The notes under the pieces were generated by a model, which made no database searches, was not told the DNA's origin, and was given only the letters and a program-made list of their open reading frames with translations. Shown in pieces: positions 25,901 through 36,260 of a stretch of DNA of 64,000 nt. Source of the stretch: Elysia crispata. Its lineage: Eukaryota; Mollusca; Gastropoda; Plakobranchidae. A program made the position numbers and the translations under genes. The stretch is from assembly GCA_033675545.1 (NCBI GenBank), contig JAWDGP010002436.1:988501-1052500 (forward strand). Direction: 5' to 3'. The first letter of the stretch is position 1; each line of letters starts with the position of its first letter.

Positions 25901-28060
25901 ACCAGGTGGGAATGCTTCATAGATTGGAAGAGGAAGGGAGGGAGTTGTTGGTGCCACATGCTGTGATTGAACTCTTCACATGGTCAGCATGTGTGATGTA
26001 GCCTGCTTGCACAAAGCTCTTACGATGTCATTTTGATAGTGCCTGCCTGTCATCACTTACTCTAGATCTATCTTGACCTGGCTTTGTTTCGATCACCTCA
26101 CTTGTGGGCTTCATTTTTTATTAATATTGTCTTTCTACAAGGGACCTCTTTTTATGGCTTCTCAAATCAAGGGAAGTAAATCGGAAATTAAATCGACCAT
26201 TGTAGTTGCCCATCTACCCCCACACACAACAGTGCAGCATTCCTGATCTGACAGCCTTCTTTTTTACTCTCTTTCTCTATGTACGGGTATCCTGATAATT
26301 CAAAGACCTGATTTTTTTCCCAATGACTTCGAAATTACTGGACTCAACTGTAATAAAAGAAAGAAAAACATGTCTAAATTTTCATCTCTTATTTTCTTTT
26401 ATACATGGCCAGTTTGAGCTTGTGAGAAGTTTTACTTTTAGACCTAATCAATACTGATCATATTCAGCTCAAAATGTCTCAAGAAAAGATAAAGATAAGG
26501 AGAGCATAAACCTTCATGTATAATCTTGTGAATAAAACCATTATGGTGCTCAGTTGAACCAGTAAAACACAGAAAGCAGGAACAATGAACATTGTGGACT
26601 TAGCTATAGATGGGCTACAATATGTGATTCAACCTGTTAGTCTGAGCTCAGAAAGAAAAAAAAAATTAAATCAGTATGGAAAAAATGCTCCAGTCATGAC
26701 TATATGTGCAATCAAATTTTGTTTTAATTATGGCGGGCTGGGAAAAGAGTGCTCCTGCCCACGCCACCTGCCAAGACAGGTTTAAAAAGTTAAGTAAGAA
26801 CTTTTGTGTCTAGTTCTCATCCCTGCTTATGGACCGTTCAGTATTTTTTGTTGTAAAGCAGAGACAAAGACCATAGTGATAATCTTCAACCTCAAACCAA
26901 TGGACAAAAAATTATGGGTGTAGATAACATCTTAATTTACCTATCGGTAAAGCTGGAATCTTAAAAAACTGCAAATTACTTATTATTGTAGAATCAAATA
27001 TATCCAGTAAGTAAAGGGTCATTAAGAATTTTGTTTTAATTAAAAGAGATTTATGTATGTTGTAACATATTTACAACTGTGGCCTTACTAGGTAGGAAGT
27101 GTTTGAGTGGAAAATGGAAAACTGAATCTTTGTACAATTGTCCCCAAAAATTCATAGATAAACATAATGCTGTGTTTTTCAGGTTAAGTACAGGTTGTCG
27201 TACAATAAATTAAATTTTATATAATCTGCTAGTTTTAATATTATGTTAGTAAACTACTAAAATGAACTTACAGTTAATATTACTTTCTTACATACATCAC
27301 CGAATTTGATCATCTACCCCGCACAAATGATTTCCACTTTTTTAATGAATTCTCAAAGATGAGGGAGGTTCTTTGAAAAATATGACTCAATTATGTCTTA
27401 TTTCCAACTTTTTTTTCTCTCTCTTAGTTTGTTTCAAAATCCTGAAAGGCCTTTCGTTTTCTTTATTTCCCCAGCAATGACAGAAAAATGGCCCTCCTTG
27501 AGATGTCATCTGTTGAAGAGGCAACCTTGTCTCTGATTGTAAGTTCTCAATTTATTTTTTCTGTATGATTTAGTGTTTAAAGACCAAAATCATCAAATGG
27601 TTCTCGCTTATAATCTTGAACTGACTGGTCAGTCTCTTATTTCATAGACACATAAGACGTGTGAATATTGTGATATTGATAGGTGTAAAGTTGTTTGCAA
27701 ATTGAGGCTAGCAGGAAGACCTTACAGACCAAATAGTCATGTTCTACTGTATCAATATTAACATATTGAGCGATAAACCAACATGTGGTACTTTTAACTA
27801 TTATTAATTTGTAGAAGATTTTGCAGACACTTCCCATATTGGCAAAGAGATAAAGTAATTTTTACTATGGTGTTAGATGATTGTAAAACTGTAGGAAATA
27901 GTAAAGCATTTATTATTGCCTTGAAAATTGCATATATCTGGTTGAGCAATTTTCAGAATTGGTGTATTAAAATTTTCTTTTTTTTTTTCAGGGTCTGCAC
28001 AACTATCAGGTCGGAGATAACCTGCATCTTCGCGTCTCCTTTTCTAGGTCTACCATCTAA
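1980..28060 (+). CDS. ptbp1: Polypyrimidine tract-binding protein (PTBP/hnRNP I family), copy 1; first coding exon missing
   Basis: Nuclear and cytoplasmic RNA-binding splicing regulator that binds CU-rich RNA through four RRMs. Seventeen exons with GT-AG sites and compatible phases: 1980-2007, 2736-2795, 3636-3782, 7436-7579, 10012-10164, 10750-10801, 15394-15452, 15663-15825, 16076-16111, 18554-18717, 20052-20085, 21903-21995, 22645-22742, 23243-23352, 24353-24427, 27475-27538, 27992-28060 (stop TAA). They give about 515 codons, close to human PTBP1 (531-557). Diagnostic blocks are THKELKTD (RRM1), [10 protein letters not shown] (RRM2), [17 protein letters not shown] (RRM3) and the C-terminus [10 protein letters not shown]. 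The start is unsettled. The first visible exon enters in phase 2, and copy 2 suggests an upstream exon encoding M-E-G, probably left of the window. ATG 2002 (MKRGPDD) is a possible internal start. Assignment to the PTBP family is very secure; which vertebrate paralogue it matches best was not tested. Confidence 0.95.
4255..4452. repeat. Subterminal cluster of GCCGACAAT motifs in the hAT-like element
   Basis: GCCGACAAT or its complement recurs about nine times in 200 bp: near 4255, 4262, 4274, 4329, 4381 (variant GCCGACAGT), 4404, 4411, 4435 and 4444. Several form back-to-back palindromes. Such subterminal repeats are transposase-binding sites in known hAT elements; the same role here is inferred. 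Confidence 0.7.
4806..5108 (+). pseudogene. hAT-like transposase N-terminal fragment (BED-type zinc finger)
   Basis: The reading frame begins [18 protein letters not shown] and contains [13 protein letters not shown], then [14 protein letters not shown], a C-x2-C...H-x5-H pattern typical of BED-like fingers of hAT transposases. An in-frame Met exists upstream at 4734. The frame ends at TAG 5106-5108, well short of a full transposase of 500 residues or more. DNA binding to the element's own ends is the family role. Confidence 0.65.
5175..5579 (+). pseudogene. hAT-like transposase C-terminal fragment (dimerisation region)
   Basis: The frame reads [17 protein letters not shown], then [20 protein letters not shown], then [15 protein letters not shown]. 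This resembles the conserved hAT C-terminal block (SNADVERVFSxMN...LSVETLNALLxVK). It ends with a basic tail and TAG at 5577-5579. The catalytic middle of the transposase is absent between this and the N-terminal fragment, so this is an internal-deletion derivative. Confidence 0.6.
5890..6450 (+). repeat. Dispersed repeat family B, copy 1
   Basis: Shares long diverged similarity with 10870-11250 and 14125-14560. Shared marks are gtagaattttcc, gtatattttga, an ActGGACGATATA-type block, a GATATYAGTGCYGTTGAGTTN block and CAYATCCAGACC. It is non-coding as read here, and its class is unknown. Confidence 0.6.
6540..6620 (+). repeat. Dispersed repeat family E, copy 1 (poly-G plus tail)
   Basis: A G-run followed by TCAGGCAAAATATTCAGACTT and GGTGGCATCTCTG matches 8625-8692, which has the same G-run and GGTGGCGTCTCTGAG. 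It is a short non-coding repeat shared by two intron positions. Confidence 0.6.
7180..7328 (+). repeat. Two-unit tandem duplication, about 75 bp per unit
   Basis: Units 7180-7254 and 7255-7328 both run from TTAAATAAGCATGAGATTTT to GTTCGCAATGTCCAG with few differences. The pair lies about 110 bp upstream of the second RRM1 exon of copy 1. Confidence 0.85.
8625..8692 (+). repeat. Dispersed repeat family E, copy 2 (poly-G plus tail)
   Basis: A G-run followed by TCAGGCAAAATTTTCAGACT and GGTGGCGTCTCTGAG. It is the partner of 6540-6620. Confidence 0.6.
10870..11250 (+). repeat. Dispersed repeat family B, copy 2
   Basis: Diverged copy of the repeat at 5890-6450 and 14125-14560, with matching TCTGGACGATTTA, GAATATTGATTCTGCTGAGT and ACATCCAGACTG blocks. 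Confidence 0.5.
12970..13360 (+). repeat. Dispersed repeat family C, also present near 17290
   Basis: Similar to 17085-17440, though the shared blocks occur in a different order in the two places. It shares AATGAACATTCAT, TATTAAARTRTATGC, CCATTCAGATTT and the GAATTTTYCG...GATCCTCC block. The last block also links it to family B, so B and C may be parts of one longer element. The nested TIR element at 13360-14124 interrupts it. Confidence 0.5.
13360..14124. mobile_element. Non-autonomous TIR element nested in an older repeat
   Basis: Ends are catacctgcctagt (13360-13373) and actaggcaggtatg (14111-14124), a perfect 14-bp inverted repeat, directly flanked by GAGGTT on both sides. The repeat sequence resumes after the right end, as expected if the element inserted into it; the related copy near 5970 reads AAGGTTGAG at this point. 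Just inside the left end ATTACGG recurs five to six times in about 85 bp. No transposase frame is visible. Confidence 0.7.
14125..15075 (+). repeat. Dispersed repeat families B and A, adjoining copies
   Basis: 14125-14560 matches family B (5890-6450). 14690-15075 matches 26440-26850 (family A), sharing CTYATCAATAYTGAT, GAAGATARAGATRAGGAGAG, GATGGGCTACAA and TTTTGTGTCWAGTTCTCATC. The two may be one long element. Most of the 4.6-kb intron before the third RRM2 exon is made of such repeats. Confidence 0.55.
15800..18690 (+). other. Gly/Met/Asn-rich linker between RRM2 and RRM3, copy 1
   Basis: The end of exon 15663-15825, the 36-nt exon 16076-16111 and most of exon 18554-18717 encode a low-complexity linker ([10 protein letters not shown], then [14 protein letters not shown], then [13 protein letters not shown]). 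Vertebrate PTBP has an Ala-rich linker here whose exons are alternatively spliced. The 36-nt exon keeps the frame when skipped, so it is a candidate cassette exon. The phases join (1 to 1 to 0). Function of the linker is inferred only by position. Confidence 0.85.
17085..17440 (+). repeat. Dispersed repeat family C/B copy
   Basis: GGGTAGAATTTTCCG, GTATATTTTGAC and GTGATCCTCC at 17085-17145 match family B. 17290-17440 matches 12970-13140, including CCATTCAGATTTC and a GTTGCAGGTCAGC end. Non-coding. Confidence 0.5.
19771..20049 (+). promoter_or_regulatory. 279-nt AG-exclusion zone with PTB-type pyrimidine motifs upstream of the 34-nt exon
   Basis: Reading base by base, no AG dinucleotide occurs from 19771 to 20049; the flanking AGs are at 19769-19770 and at the acceptor 20050-20051. 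The zone is pyrimidine-rich and more GC-rich than its surroundings, with TCTCTTGTCTCTTCTC at about 19818-19833 and further UCU-type sites, and CCCTCCCCCTTTTTT follows just after the donor. A CTGAC branch-point candidate lies at 19759-19763, but CTAAC at 19984-19988 is a nearer alternative. Long AG-free zones mark exons with distant branch points, a feature described for mammalian PTBP1 exon 11. Confidence 0.7.
20052..20085 (+). other. 34-nt frame-shifting exon of PTBP copy 1, equivalent of mammalian PTBP1 exon 11
   Basis: Between tctatag and gtatgt, 34 nt encode [11 protein letters not shown] plus one base of the next codon. The preceding exon ends in phase 0 and the next starts in phase 1, so inclusion keeps the frame. 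Joining 18717 directly to 21903 instead reads VSMVMCIV and then stops (TGA 21927-21929), far upstream of later junctions, which is the pattern of an NMD-triggering skip. In mammals the equivalent PTBP1 exon is also 34 nt, and its skipping is how PTBP lowers its own level. Conservation of that control here is inference. Confidence 0.85.
25040..25480 (-). repeat. Dispersed repeat family D, minus-strand copy
   Basis: The reverse complement matches 44165-44500. Shared blocks are AAGTGCTCTACACAGCTGTT, GACTTCAAAGGGG(C/T)TGATTG and GGGAGAGA...CTCTCCC. It is a few hundred bases long and non-coding. No Pol III box A/B was convincing, so SINE or MITE cannot be decided. Confidence 0.65.
26430..26850 (+). 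repeat. Dispersed repeat family A, second copy
   Basis: Diverged copy of 14690-15075 in the same orientation, located in the last large intron of PTBP copy 1 (24428-27474). No coding content recognised. Confidence 0.6.
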
Positions 28061-28500
28061 ATCCTTGAGTCTTATCTTTTCCATCGAGGGTGGGGATTTT
28101 TTTAATTGTTGCTTTAAAACAACACATCGTTTTGTATTTCTTTCCATTTTTTTAAATTGAGGTTTGTAGTGTAAATCATTTCATATTAACAATCATGCTT
28201 TTAAGGTAGTAATTGAGCTAAACTTGAAAGACTGCAGACCAAAGGCAGCTCATGAGAATGTCGTAATGTACATGTCATTAATTTTCAAGCATTGTAAATA
28301 TATCCCTTTTTATTTTTGCCTTTCTGTCACTCATTTTTTAGTTTTGTAGTCATTATGTAAAATGAAATAATGGATCTATTGTTTTGAAGAGTGAATTTGC
28401 TGGTTAACCATGGTGATTTAGATTCTCATGAACCATGGAAGAAAATGAATGACATTGTGCAGCTTCACTCTTCTGTTATCTGAATTATGTGAAATAAATG
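28061..28500 (+). other. Probable 3'UTR of PTBP copy 1
   Basis: AT-rich sequence follows the TAA stop with no further splice-joined coding sequence. The first canonical AATAAA is at 28493-28498, followed by a TGT-rich and T-rich stretch (about 28500-28530), the usual arrangement for 3' end cleavage. This would give a UTR of about 450 nt; a longer UTR is possible. Confidence 0.55.
28493..28498 (+). terminator. Candidate poly(A) signal AATAAA for PTBP copy 1
   Basis: AATAAA lies about 430 nt after the stop codon with a T/GT-rich element downstream. It is supported by position only. Confidence 0.5.
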
Positions 28501-31500
28501 TGTAAATGAAAGCAAAGTTTTTTTGATTTTTGCTATACCGGTACCCTATTTGTTGTGTTATGGCCACAGATCTATTTAAGAATTTAGTAAGATGTTGTTA
28601 CTTTTTGGAAAATACTGCAAATTAAGCCAAGTTTCAGGTTTGGGTAACCAAATTGGATTAATCAGTCTGGTTTTTGGCCAAGTAATAATATGGTTACACA
28701 CCAATCCAAGACCCTCATTTGCAATATATACTATGAAAGTATGTTTGTAGACTAAGCGATATGTGGGTTGTTTTTTTTTGTTTTGTTATTTTTCATAGCC
28801 ATTCGGCTTCGATCTCTTAGTGGGCATAACACCAGCCTGGCACTAACAATACACCATGCATGCCTCTCATTCATTGCATTAACACTTTCTTTGAGAAGTA
28901 AAATGGTCCCTAAGTTTTCAAAGAAATATTATATAAGGAGAGACTTGGGTAGAATTTGAAGAGTTGAGGTGTCCTTAACCTGATTCTATGTACTAGAAAA
29001 AGAAAAGCATTTCTTTTGGGATTTTTCTTCTTTGCAAGAAGCTAAAGAAATTGAAATGGAGAGTATAAGTTGACTTGGAAACAAGGCAGGCTCTCTGAAA
29101 ATAAAATTGAGGAGGAAGCAAAATAAGAACTACAGGGTACATATAGAAGTTATTGATGAAGAGAACGGGTGGTGCAGAAAAAAAAATCAAGTCTAGTGAA
29201 GAAAATGAAAACGGCACCCTAGTGGATAATTATCCATGTACTCATTGTGGTGTTCCAAGTTGAATTTGCATCAATAAATTACTTACATCAGACATAAAAT
29301 TTCTGACTATTATAGTTAAAAATCTGACAATTTTGATGCTGAGAATATGACTTCACTCTTGTAGAAAAAAAAACTTGAATCTTCCTACTGGGTATTGAGA
29401 GAAATCATGGCCTTTTGTCTCTAATAAATTCACAACTCTTGTGAGGACTAACCTGGATGAGATAATGCCCACCGTTACTCTGGGCTAGGCTAGAGCATTC
29501 ATGCATTGGATCCTTGAACCTGCGCCACATTAACTTAGTACTTCATGTTAGGTGTTAGCCTTGCTACTGGGGGAGACCAGGTAAGCGTGTTGCTGATTAC
29601 CTAGTTACCGTGGCACTAATCTTGACGAAATGGAAAACAAATTGCCTTCATATGCATTTTTACTTTGAAAAAAAAAAAGTCTCTGTAATTACCAAAGGCA
29701 TACATGTATTTAGTATTTAGAATGATTTATTTTTATATGATTAAATCTGTTGGAAAAAATTGAAAGCATAAAGAAGTCCTATTTTAGGCTAAATAAAGAT
29801 ATTCAAAGTGGTCATGAAAAGCCATATTTAACTTAAAATCCTTTTTTTTAAAGGAATTTTCTGGGGTAGCATGCCCTCTAGACCCAGCATTCTTGTTCTC
29901 TCAGCTCTCGATGTTGAGAGAACTTGTGAGATGTGGAATGGTGAAAAAAAAATTTCACACAATTTTGATCACTTTAGTTTACCAATAGATGACTCGGTTC
30001 TTTGTGGAGCTGCCTGTTAAATGAAAAAAATTACTTACGTAGCGTATGTAATTTCTTGAGAGTGTCAGTGTAGTTTTATCATGGGCTTGCTCATTTCGTT
30101 GTCAATGACATTTTTATTCATAGAAAGTAATGAAATATGCATTGTCAATGATCAATGCAAAACAGAAACATGCAGTAAATAGGCCTATTTTTATTTTACA
30201 TGTATAACTTATGGAAGTATGTGTGCATGTAATTTTGTTGAGACTTAGCAGACCAATTCGACATTCTACAGTATTTATAATGATCAAGGTATTTCTTCAA
30301 TTCGTCCCCCCCCCCCCCTTTCTCTCTCTCTCTCTCTTTTTTTATATTTAATGATATTGATTTTTAAATAACATACCGCTAAGAAAGTAGTTTTCATTCT
30401 CAAGGAAATAAATTACCTCAATGAATCAAAGTAATTTATGTAGTGCTTGAGCTTCAATTAAAATTTAAAAGGATAGCTTCACAAGCCCGTACATTGAGGG
30501 ATAGCACAAGTTTCAAAATGTGAACACCAGTACTATTGTGCCGTTTGATCAAAAGTGAACAGTATTGAGAAGACAAGAGTCAAAAAAAAAAAAAGAAAAG
30601 CTTTAGAAAATGAAATGGAGGCATATTTAAATGTGTAGTTCCATGTGTGGGATTCGGAGGGAAAATAAACATAAAATTACAGTTGAAATTTGAAAATTTA
30701 TTCATGAATGCTAGAAAATATGAATTACCCTAAACATGAAACAGTATTATAATTTTTAGTTTAAAAAAGAAAAAGAAAAATCAAGTTTGTTTCAATTTAG
30801 TGTGGTATTGGCGCTTTATTTCAGAAGGGTATTCTTAAAATTACAAATCTTTTACTTTATTAGTTTATTACTTGCGTTATGATGATTTCATCAGTCACAA
30901 TTCTTGAGGTTAAAACATCTGTAGTTCAGCTCATGCTAAAACTACGCAATTTACAGTGGAATCCGCTTGAAGTCAACACCATTCTGCATTCCCGTTTTTG
31001 TTTTTTTTTCTTCTGTAAGTACACGGTTTTCTGATAAAGTCAACAGCTTGTGGAACATTAACTTAATCCCATCTAAAGAACTCCAGCTTAGGTAAAGCCC
31101 TGACCTTAAGAAAAGGGACGTAACTCCGTACAAAAAAAAAAAAAGATCTATACATTAAAAAAATAGTACAATCGCAGAAAACAAGATAAAATTATGAAAT
31201 AAATTATATATATATACATGTATATATATATAAACAACTAGAGGTGTTGAAATTTTAACAAAACAAGGTTTCATGATAGTAAATCAATTTCTTAAGACTT
31301 CTCCTTCACTTCAGGCTGACCACCATTTCATTTTTTCACCATCAACATCCCATTTCATCACAATCTGACTCCCTATGTCAAATTGACAATGGTCATTTTT
31401 TTATGCTGATTTTAGCGATAACCATGAAGATATACAAAATATATGTTTTCTATAACATCACTAAGATGATTCAAGTGATTTTCCGTCCTAACTCAAAGTT

Positions 31501-32820
31501 TAAATCTAGCCTAGGCCTAGAAATCGCGGACAAAAACGGTCAATTTCGAACCGGATTTTTAGATCTAAATAGTCCGAAAACGAAACGAAACTAACCAAAA
31601 CAAAGTCTAAATGTCCTCTAAACGTAAATGAGGTTTGCACGAGATTTCCGGTAGTTAAGGAAAGAAAGTAGACAGTCAGAAAGTGAAAGTGAGCGGGCGA
31701 CGACGGGCGGTATACTGTATAGGTACACAATATAGTGGTCCATACGGGCGACGGCAGGCGCTATAGGTGGGATTGAGTTAAGCTAGTTAAAGTCATCACC
31801 TCGTGGTGGATGGGAGAAGGTGAAACCCTTATTTATATATGGCTCATTCTCAAAAGGTGCCCTTTTCAACCATAGTAACAACATATTAGAATTTAAAAAG
31901 AAAATACAGCTTTAAGTCCTACACTTTGCACTCATAATAAAGAGACATTTTCAACATCATGTGGTTTTTGCGCGTCTTGTAAAATTTATGAGATGTTCAA
32001 AACAGAAATAAAACAGTCTTTCTTGTGGATTTTTGTTACCTTTTTGGGTTGTGATTTTCTCTGATTTTCAACTTTTGTCTTATTCGTTTTCAGAGTAAAA
32101 TGGTAATTGATTTCACAAAAGGAATGATTAAAGAACGTAATTCTTTATTCATCATTTAGGAATGGAACACTATTTTGCAATGACAAACATATTTTCCCGC
32201 TCTACGTAGATGTATTGCATTGTGTCGTCATGGCCCATTGAAATAAAAGCCTTTTATAACCCTCAACGAGATATGATAATGATCCACTCTGATTCACCAG
32301 CGTTGCCATGCATCAAACTTTATTTAAGAAGTAACCTTGGCATAATATTATATCATCTGAGCTGAAAATAAAGGTCTGTTCCTCAGTATTCCATGCCTGG
32401 GTCATTGCGATATGTCTAAGATCGCAGCTGTCAGTCACTGATTTACCAAGGCTTATTTTGATTCTCTGACACTGTCAGAACTTTCTACTTTGGATAGAAA
32501 ACTCAAAGCCCACTTCTGCTAAAGCAGGAGCAAAGAATTTTCCCAGAATATTTCTTCGTGGCATTCTGTTTAAATGCACTGACACGCGATATGTCTAAAA
32601 CCAGCAATACCTCCGAGATACCCTAGAACTATTTCACCCATTTCATCTTTAGGAGATTTATCTAAAAAGAGATTTTAAAGGAATTTTAAAGTTCAGTGAG
32701 CTTTTGTTTTGGATAATAACTATTTTGGATGTGTATGAGGCAGTTTAGATCAATACATCTACTAGATCTAGTTATAGAGCCTAGATCCGTGTTACAAATA
32801 TTGTACTATAGATAGGTTTT
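28500..32820. other. Intergenic region, no gene recognised
   Basis: AT-rich, with scattered homopolymers and a short TATATA tract near 31207-31232. At about 30955, ACAGTGGAATCCGCTTGAAGT resembles the end of a pogo/Tigger-type element, but no partner end was found. I see no conserved coding sequence on either strand. Confidence 0.55.
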
Positions 32821-32827
32821 TCTCCAT

Positions 32828-33150
32828 TTGGTGCTTGTAATAACTTAAGTAGGCCTAGATCTGTGTTTAATTATACCCAATAAGGGCAATTTTAAGTGAT
32901 AAAGTTCTATATTTGTCTTAGTCAGCACTTAGATGTAATGATGACACAGTTTATGTCATCAATACGTCTGAGAACCAAATTGTAGTGTTTTTTGTTTATT
33001 TATATGTTTCATATAAGAATTTGGTGCTTGTAATAACTTAAGTTGGCCTAGATCTATGTTAAATAATGCCTTAGGGCAATTTTAAGTGACAAAGTTCTAT
33101 ATTTTGTCTTATTCAGTACTTAGATGTAATGATGACACAATTTGTCTGAG
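32828..33150 (+). repeat. Direct repeat with a 193-bp period
   Basis: About 120 bp starting TTGGTGCTTGTAATAACTTA at 32828 recurs from 33021, sharing GGGCAATTTTAAGTGA, AAAGTTCTATATTT and TAGATGTAATGATGACACA. The repeat ends about 50 bp before the gag-like part of the Ty3/gypsy fossil. Confidence 0.8.
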
Positions 33151-33189
33151 TCTTAAGGCTGAGTCTTAAGCCGGCAAGCGTCTCGCACA

Positions 33190-33800
33190 TTAATGACGTT
33201 GAATGTGAGAGCATCGGTGATTGCTCGCCTCGAGGATGCTATCCTCCAGGCGGTGCAGCTAGGCCGCGTGCGGAGGGAGGACATCGACGCCATTCTGTGC
33301 GAGGCGTTTGAAGGAGGACTACGTCGCGAGACGAAAGCAGTTACCTTCTATCTTTTCACGCCCAGAAAGGAGTTTTCCAAACTCTTTGTGGAGGTGAAAA
33401 GGAAAGAGAGGGAGTTGGTTGACAAAGGTGGGACTGTGGCCTCGGTGCAAGCTTCAGAGGTGGATGCACTGAAGACGCTAATGTTAGAATTTCGCTGAAG
33501 AATGAAAGGTCGCAACAGTCTTTCGCACACTCTATTTCCGTGCCGCAGCAGCACCAGACAACCCGCTCGTTCCGTGATCAGGCTCCTAGTCCTAGGCCCC
33601 AGAGGCGCTGCAATATGCCTGGCCATGTGAGATCTGGGTGCCGCATGCCGTTAAACAGCAACGTGTTTGTGGGTCAAGGCAGACCACAAGCGCAGTGAAT
33701 TCCTGCTTCATGGGGATAAGACAACCATGGACACAGGTTAATGAGGACACGCAGATGCCCAGACCACAGGTTAATGAGGACACGCAGATGTCAAGACTGA
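33190..33800 (+). mobile_element. Gag-like part of the Ty3/gypsy fossil
   Basis: A GC-richer stretch encodes an acidic/basic Gag-like segment (for example LEDAILQAVQLGRVRREDID) and, further on, a zinc-knuckle-like stretch around NMPGHVRSGC. A 33-bp unit (GGTTAATGAGGACACGCAGA) occurs twice near 33737-33790. Assignment rests on position ahead of pol and the knuckle-like segment. Confidence 0.55.
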
Positions 33801-35950
33801 GCATAACTTCAAATTTTTTGTTCTTTCGTTTCAGTGGTTGCTAGGGTCGTCCGACATATTACTTATTAATTTTGGTCACAACAAACTTTCTTTCCATGAC
33901 AACAAGCATGAAAAGGAGCACCGAACCAGCATTTTTCCTGGCCGATGTATAAAAATTTATAACTTACGTGGTTAATTTTCTACTGAGATTTAAGACAACA
34001 AGTTTTTCAAGTTTCTCAATACATAAAAATAGCGAAACTAAGTCAGTTTTAACTAAATTCCGGCCTGCAATCGGCGCCTCCCCGCTATGGACTGAGGCCG
34101 TGAGAGATCACTTAAACTGCCACCTTTCATTATCATAATTTAAGTATAAATCACTGAAATAATATGAGACATCCATAAACGTACTCTGTAAATGTATTTA
34201 AATACATGACTCCAAAATATAAAGGTGCGCCATACATATCTAGACTTTGATCAAGCTAGATCTAGATCTAGATCCAGTTCGAGTACGTCTGATTAAAAAG
34301 CCCGAAGCAGTGACTAGTGTGCCGTTTACTTAACTTAAGACTACTAGTGCTAGATTTAGATTTAGGGATTTACAAAGTATATTCTTAATACAATACATGT
34401 AATAATTTAGCGAAGCCAGTGTAATCAAGGCAAAGTCTATCCGATGCATGAAAGGCACGATATTTAGATCTACATATAGCTTTTGTCAGATCAATCACTT
34501 AAATTTTTTATGTAGATCTACGTATATTGAAATTTTAAAGCCATTGGTAGTAGAGTATGATTAACTAAAGGGAAGACAAACCCTCACGTTTTTTCAAGCA
34601 CAGAAAATTCTGCCAATTGAATCATGTTTATAATATATATATATATACATATTTTTTAAATTTTTTTTTTTACTCCAAACCTTTCTAACTTTTAAAGAAT
34701 AAGCAGAAAAATAATACAACATTTAATGTAAGATATTCAGTACTTTGAACATTTTTTGGAACAGAAGAAGAACCGAAAAAAGTTTGCATCACATCGTGCA
34801 TCCATGTTATATATACTTCTAGATTAGATCCTATTTCTAATGTATATTAACCTTACAAAGAGAAATACTTTAAAAAAAATGTTTCCTAAGTTTTTACAGA
34901 TGTACAGTTATGCTGAAAATAATATTTTACGACACTTTTCAACACAATGTTCCACTAGAACACTATTGTTTATAACATATCATAAGTAAAGTTTCCACCG
35001 TCATTGACAAAAACAATTATATTGGCTCCGGAAAATTACGAAAATACCTGGGACATCCCGAAGAGCCTGTTTGTGTATCTGTCCGTTTTTCCTTAATCTG
35101 TGGTCCAGATTGAGCAAAAACTTCCAACTTTTTTGTCTTTTCGTTTCAGTGGTTGCTATTGTCGTCCGACGTATTAGTTTTTGTCACAACAAACTTCCTT
35201 TCCATGACAACAAGCATAAAAAAGAGCACCGAACCAGCATTTTTCCTGGCCTATGTATAAAAATTTACTGCTTAAGTGGTTATTTTCTACTGAGATTTAA
35301 GCCAACAAATTTTTCAAGTTTCTCAATACATAAAAATAGCGAAAATAAAACAGTTTTACCTAAATTCCGGCCTGCAATCGGCGCCTCCCCGCTATGGACT
35401 GAGGTCCTGAGAGATCACTCAAACTGCAATCTTTCATTATCACAATTTAAAAATAAATCACTAAAATAATATGAGATATCGATAAACTTACTCTGTCATT
35501 GTAAATGTATTTAAATACATGACTTCAAAAATATAAAGGCGCACCTTACATATCTAGACTAGTTTGAGTACGTCTGATTAGAACGTCCGAAGCAGTGACT
35601 ATTGTGCCGTTTACTTAATACTACTAGTGCTAGATTTGAATTTAGAGATTTACAAAGTATATTCTTAATACAATGCATGTAATTATTTAGCGAAGTCAGT
35701 GTAATCAAGGCCTAGTTTATCTGATGCATTAGAGGCACGATATCGTAGATCTATTTAATATTATTTAATAATATTTCACGAAACTTTTCAACACAATGTT
35801 CCACTAGAACACTATTGTTTATAACACAGGATAAGTAAAGGTTCCACCCTCATTGACCAAAACAATTATGGTGGCTCCGGAAAATTACGAAAATACCCGG
35901 GACAACCTGAAGGGCCTGTTTGTGTATCTGTCCGTTTTTCCTTAATTTGT
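33796..35950 (+). repeat. Tandem pair of non-coding units inserted between the gag-like and pol-like parts
   Basis: Unit 1 (about 33796-35104) and unit 2 (about 35105-35950) are head-to-tail copies. Both carry TTTCGTTTCAGTGGTTGCT near the start, TTCCGGCCTGCAATCGGCGC in the middle and TGTGTATCTGTCCGTTTTTC at the end. Unit 1 has about 450 bp (roughly 34480-34910) that unit 2 lacks. Neither unit has a recognisable coding frame. Class unknown: a tandemly inserted element, a satellite-like unit or a pair of solo terminal repeats. Confidence 0.8.
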
Positions 35951-36260
35951 GACCATGGATGTGATAGTTAACGGCAGGTTGGTGAGGGCATTGCTCGACA
36001 TTGGAGCCTCAGTGTCAGTTATCAGCCGAGCATCAGAACATAAACTCGGATTGCCCCTCCTCCCTGTCAGAGATTTCATCCATGTAGAGTGCGCGAATGG
36101 GCAAGCTCTGCCATACCTAGGCTATGTGACCATGTCAATCAACCTCCCTCACAACCCACCATCAACATGTTTAGCCTTAGTGGTTCCCGACCATGACAGC
36201 CCGGGAGCAGTCCCACTACTTTTGGGGACAAATATACTTCCTTTCCTTCTATAAGCCTCT
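35950..36260 (+). mobile_element. Protease-like (retropepsin) part of the Ty3/gypsy fossil
   Basis: The segment resembles a retropepsin: a strand-turn-strand start followed by LVRALLD and GASVSVIS, and later a PLLLGTNIL flap/dimer-like end. It sits directly ahead of the RT part, as the family requires. Confidence 0.65.

Larger units (their letters stand above)
23243..28060 (+). other. RRM4 and C-terminus of PTBP copy 1 (four exons)
   Basis: Exon 23243-23352 gives [20 protein letters not shown] and the conserved [15 protein letters not shown], which leads into RRM4. Exon 24353-24427 gives [20 protein letters not shown] and FKFF. Exon 27475-27538 gives [20 protein letters not shown]. Exon 27992-28060 gives [22 protein letters not shown] and TAA. 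Human PTBP1 ends LRVSFSKSTI. The acceptor of the last exon follows a run of Ts. Confidence 0.95.

Noticed and set aside
35071-35469. A 132-codon frame within the tandem block
   Set aside because: The aligned part of the other unit does not preserve it, and it resembles no known protein.
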